A stretch of 16,610 nt of DNA from an uncultured Granulicatella sp. (GTDB taxonomy: Bacteria; Bacillota; Bacilli; Lactobacillales; Aerococcaceae): the NCBI GenBank assembly GCA_900551535.1, contig URWJ01000020.1, positions 1 through 16,610 on the forward strand, given 5' to 3'. The notes under the pieces are model-generated. The model was not told the DNA's origin and did not search any database. It saw nothing but the letters and a program-made list of their open reading frames with translations. This document shows positions 14,787 to 16,610 of the stretch, in pieces. The translations under genes were made by a program, and so were the position numbers. Every line of letters starts with the position of its first letter. The first letter of the stretch is position 1.

Positions 14787-15726
14787 GTTGCTCTCCTTTC
14801 ACCGTCATATTCGTTTCATCTACTAAGTAATGCGGACGTTTCTTCACTTCGTAGTAAATCTTACCGATGTACTCTCCTAATACCCCGATTGAAATCAATT
14901 GAATTCCACCAAAGAGCACGACAGAGAAAATCGTTGTGAAGTATCCACTCACGAGTGAATCCGGCGCCACGAAGTATTGAACGAATGTCCAAAGAACGTA
15001 AGCTAGTGAGATTAATAAACAGAATAAACCAAAGTTAATGCACATACGAAGTGGCTTATCGTTGAACGATAAAATCCCTTGAATCGCATAGTTTAATGAG
15101 AACTTCAATGAGTATTTTGTTTCACCAACGGTACGAACTTGGTTTTCATATTCGATGACTTTTTCTTTAAAACCAATCCAAGAGAAAATCCCTTTAGAGA
15201 ATCGGTTGTATTCTTGTAATGAAAGGATGGCACGAACTGCTTTACGGCTGAATAGACGGAATTCAGAGACCCCATCCATTAATTCGATATCCATCATTTT
15301 GTTTGCAAGACGATAGAAATGTTTTGCTAAGAATGTACGGTGAGGTTTTTCACCTGTACGTGTACGACGAGCACTCACAACGTCATACCCTTCTTCATAC
15401 GCTTCAATCATTTGTGGAAGAAGTGCAGGTGGATGTTGTAAGTCCCCATCCATTAAAATCACAGCTTCCCCTGTTGCGTATTCAAGTCCAGCAATTGTTC
15501 CAGCTTCTTTCCCAAAGTTTCTGCTGAAACTAATATATTTGACGCGAGAATCACTATCCGCGATCGCAAGCATTTTTTCAAAAGTACGGTCTTTACTACC
15601 ATCATTAATAAAAATAATTTCAAATTCCGCTTTAGTAATTTTATTGATTTCTGCTACTAAGGCGTCATACATTTTCTGAATCATATTTTCCTCGTTATAA
15701 AACGGGATGACAATTGATAATTTCAT
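14776..15726 (-). CDS. Polyprenyl-phosphate glycosyltransferase, GT2 family (CsbB/GtrB/DPM1-like)
   Basis: This enzyme is expected to transfer a sugar from a nucleotide sugar to undecaprenyl phosphate at the cytoplasmic face. The 316-residue protein has an N-terminal GT-A domain: LSIVIPFYNEE (3-13), IFINDGSKD (38-46), SRNFGKEAG (68-76), the metal-binding LMDGDLQHPP (91-100) and a DGVSEFRLFSR block (151-161). Two C-terminal membrane spans (about 227-252 and 262-288) are followed by GEYIGKIYYEVKKRPHY, the usual ending of GtrB/CsbB proteins. The ATG at 15726 is preferred over an upstream ATG at 15741, because GAGGAG lies just before it and the family begins with KLSIVIP. It leads the operon with two YfhO genes. 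Which sugar is used (GlcNAc in CsbB, glucose in GtrB) cannot be told. Confidence 0.93.
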   Translation of the reverse strand: MKLSIVIPFYNEENMIQKMYDALVAEINKITKAEFEIIFINDGSKDRTFEKMLAIADSDSRVKYISFSRNFGKEAGTIAGLEYATGEAVILMDGDLQHPPALLPQMIEAYEEGYDVVSARRTRTGEKPHRTFLAKHFYRLANKMMDIELMDGVSEFRLFSRKAVRAILSLQEYNRFSKGIFSWIGFKEKVIEYENQVRTVGETKYSLKFSLNYAIQGILSFNDKPLRMCINFGLFCLLISLAYVLWTFVQYFVAPDSLVSGYFTTIFSVVLFGGIQLISIGVLGEYIGKIYYEVKKRPHYLVDETNMTVKGEQHDD

Positions 15727-15764
15727 TATTCCACTCCTCAATCCTTTAAATGTTCATCTCTTAT

Positions 15765-15773
15765 ATCATACCA
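15765..15773 (-). promoter_or_regulatory. Extended -10 promoter of the glycosylation operon
   Basis: Read leftward, TGGTATGAT (extended -10) lies about 40 bases upstream of the GT2 start codon. No good -35 is present at 16-18 bases; that place is taken by the imperfect palindrome at 15786-15808. Confidence 0.5.
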
Positions 15774-15785
15774 TTTTTTTGTGTG

Positions 15786-15808
15786 AAATTCCGCTCATAT
15801 GCGAATTT
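15786..15808. repeat. Imperfect palindrome over the -35 region of the glycosylation promoter
   Basis: The arms AAATTCCGC and GCGAATTT are complementary over 8 bases with one extra C, around a 6-base centre TCATAT. Its position over the expected -35 makes it a candidate operator or activator site; it has no T-run for termination. Confidence 0.4.
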
Positions 15809-15817
15809 TTTGGGTAC

Positions 15818-15859
15818 AAAAAAACGAGAACTCTTCCTTTTCGAAAGAAGATTCTCGTT
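15818..15859 (-). terminator. Rho-independent terminator after the DUF1461 gene
   Basis: Stem AACGAGAA-C-TCTTC / GAAGATTCTCGTT (15823-15836 with 15847-15859), 13 pairs with one bulged C, is followed on the minus strand by seven T residues. It sits 10 bases past the stop codon of the membrane protein gene. Confidence 0.88.
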
Positions 15860-15869
15860 TCTTACTGTT

Positions 15870-16514
15870 TTAAATTTCTTTTAATCGCTTTATCGCAACG
15901 TTTGTTCCTAAAAGTCCCACCAATAAAAAGGTGAATACGACGGCAAAACAGAGCATAAAGAATTCTTCAGGCAATGCTAAAATAATCGGGTCGTTTTTCG
16001 GATCGAACATCCACGCATCATTGTTAAAGAACACTTGATGGAACTTCACAAAGAGCGTATCGAAGAATGCCGCAATCGCAAAACAAACGACAACTGGAAT
16101 TAAAACGAGCCAGCGAATGGGTCTACGTAATTGCCATGTTTGTCTTCTTTGTCGCAAATATCTCACTCCAAAGAAACTGATAAGTCCCGAAGCTAGTAGT
16201 ACTGCAAAATTCACAAAGAAGAGACGTTTTACCTCGAAGAAGTGGAATAATCCCTGTTCTGAACTTGGAAAATCAGTCATCTTCAATGTATCCACTAGCG
16301 GATTCGTTAAATATCCAATGAGTTCATGATAGTTCATCTTAAGCGTATCTGCACTGTAACCAGTGAGTTTTTCCACTCCAAACCAACCAATCGACCAGTG
16401 ATACATCGGCTCAAAGAAAATCACAAACGTAATTCCTAAACTTAAAAAGAAGAGGAATAGCGCGATGGAAGTAATCCATTTAGGCACGCGGTAAGTTCTT
16501 GTTAAATAGTCCAT
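15870..16514 (-). CDS. TIGR01906 / DUF1461 family integral membrane protein
   Basis: This 214-residue membrane protein belongs to a family of unknown function found in Lactobacillales next to a HAD-IIA phosphatase. Four membrane spans are visible (about 12-34, 98-117, 133-152, 184-205), with a loop of about 60 residues after the first span. Family motifs are FHFFEVKRLFF (90-100) and WMFDPKNDPII (168-178) followed by LPEEFF (181-186). The ATG overlaps the end of the HAD gene by 13 bases; the ribosome binding site is weak, so translation is probably coupled. No catalytic residues can be assigned. The function is not recognised. Confidence 0.85.
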   Translation of the reverse strand: MDYLTRTYRVPKWITSIALFLFFLSLGITFVIFFEPMYHWSIGWFGVEKLTGYSADTLKMNYHELIGYLTNPLVDTLKMTDFPSSEQGLFHFFEVKRLFFVNFAVLLASGLISFFGVRYLRQRRQTWQLRRPIRWLVLIPVVVCFAIAAFFDTLFVKFHQVFFNNDAWMFDPKNDPIILALPEEFFMLCFAVVFTFLLVGLLGTNVAIKRLKEI

Positions 16515-16610
16515 TCACTCAAGTCCTCTACCAAGTGCGTTGGTTGTTCTTCCACTTTTTCTAAGTCTTCGCGAGTTGAAAATCCTGTTAGTACCATCAG
16601 CGTATCCATG
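16502..16610 (-). CDS. HAD-IIA family phosphatase (TIGR01457/YutF-like), C-terminal end only
   Basis: The last 36 codons of a gene entering from beyond the right edge are visible. They read MDTLMVLTGFSTREDLEKV, then EQPTHLVEDL and EWTI before a TAA stop at 16504-16502. The GMDTLLVLTGF-like segment and the P-T-x-x-V-x-x-L-x-E-W ending are characteristic of NagD/YutF-type HAD-IIA sugar or nucleotide phosphatases. Its usual neighbour in Lactobacillales, the DUF1461 membrane protein, follows with overlap, which supports the call. Most of the protein, including the catalytic Asp motif, lies outside the window. Confidence 0.8.
   Translation of the reverse strand, partial: MDTLMVLTGFSTREDLEKVEEQPTHLVEDLSEWTI

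Noticed and set aside
1..16610. CRISPR array, phage or transposon, tRNA or rRNA, riboswitch
   Set aside because: No regularly spaced repeats, transposase or integrase, terminal inverted repeats, cloverleaf-like segments or long structured leaders were seen on either strand.

Overview
The window looks like a low-GC Gram-positive chromosome of the order Lactobacillales. The family is probably near Carnobacteriaceae, Enterococcaceae or Streptococcaceae, but I cannot fix the genus. The evidence is AT-rich DNA, AGGAGG-type ribosome binding sites, YfhO/YuiD/YumC-type proteins, and the type-M sirtuin/macrodomain operon typical of Firmicutes pathogens and commensals. I see no mobile element, CRISPR array, tRNA or rRNA, and every complete gene appears intact.

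Layout. (1) 1-304: the start of a leftward cyclophilin gene, diverging from a rightward pair at 504-2013. That pair is a YuiD-like DUF212 membrane protein and a YumC-type ferredoxin/flavodoxin-NADP reductase, ending in a hairpin terminator. (2) 2136-2636: a PgpA/YutG-like phosphatase gene standing alone, closed by two consecutive hairpins that also separate it from the converging operon. (3) 2719-9408, leftward: a tightly packed seven-gene operon. In transcription order it encodes an amidase-signature protein, an Old Yellow Enzyme homologue, a luciferase-like flavin monooxygenase, GcvH-L (a lipoyl carrier), a zinc-type macrodomain, a type-M sirtuin (SirTM) and a lipoate-protein ligase. (4) 9541-15726, leftward: a cell-surface glycosylation module made of a polyprenyl-phosphate glycosyltransferase (CsbB/GtrB type) and two tandem YfhO-type GT-C membrane proteins. 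(5) 15870-16610: a DUF1461 (TIGR01906) membrane protein overlapping the end of a HAD-IIA phosphatase gene.

The most interesting region is the operon at 2719-9408. From the published staphylococcal and streptococcal system, the ligase lipoylates GcvH-L, SirTM then ADP-ribosylates the lipoylated carrier, and the macrodomain removes the ADP-ribose, possibly as a redox-responsive switch. The residues assigned to these steps are present: N118 and Q137 in SirTM, D27 and K56 in GcvH-L, and a C-H-C zinc motif in the macrodomain. Two features stand out. The first gene encodes an amidase-signature enzyme, the same superfamily as Enterococcus lipoamidase, so it could be a lipoyl eraser. The OYE homologue lacks the usual His/His/Tyr active-site residues and a phosphate-binding Arg, so it is unlikely to be an ordinary ene-reductase.

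The glycosylation module follows the CsbB-YfhO scheme. The GT2 enzyme charges undecaprenyl phosphate with a sugar on the cytoplasmic face, and a YfhO protein transfers it to a surface polymer outside. Two YfhO proteins next to one GT2 suggest two acceptors or a heteromeric enzyme.
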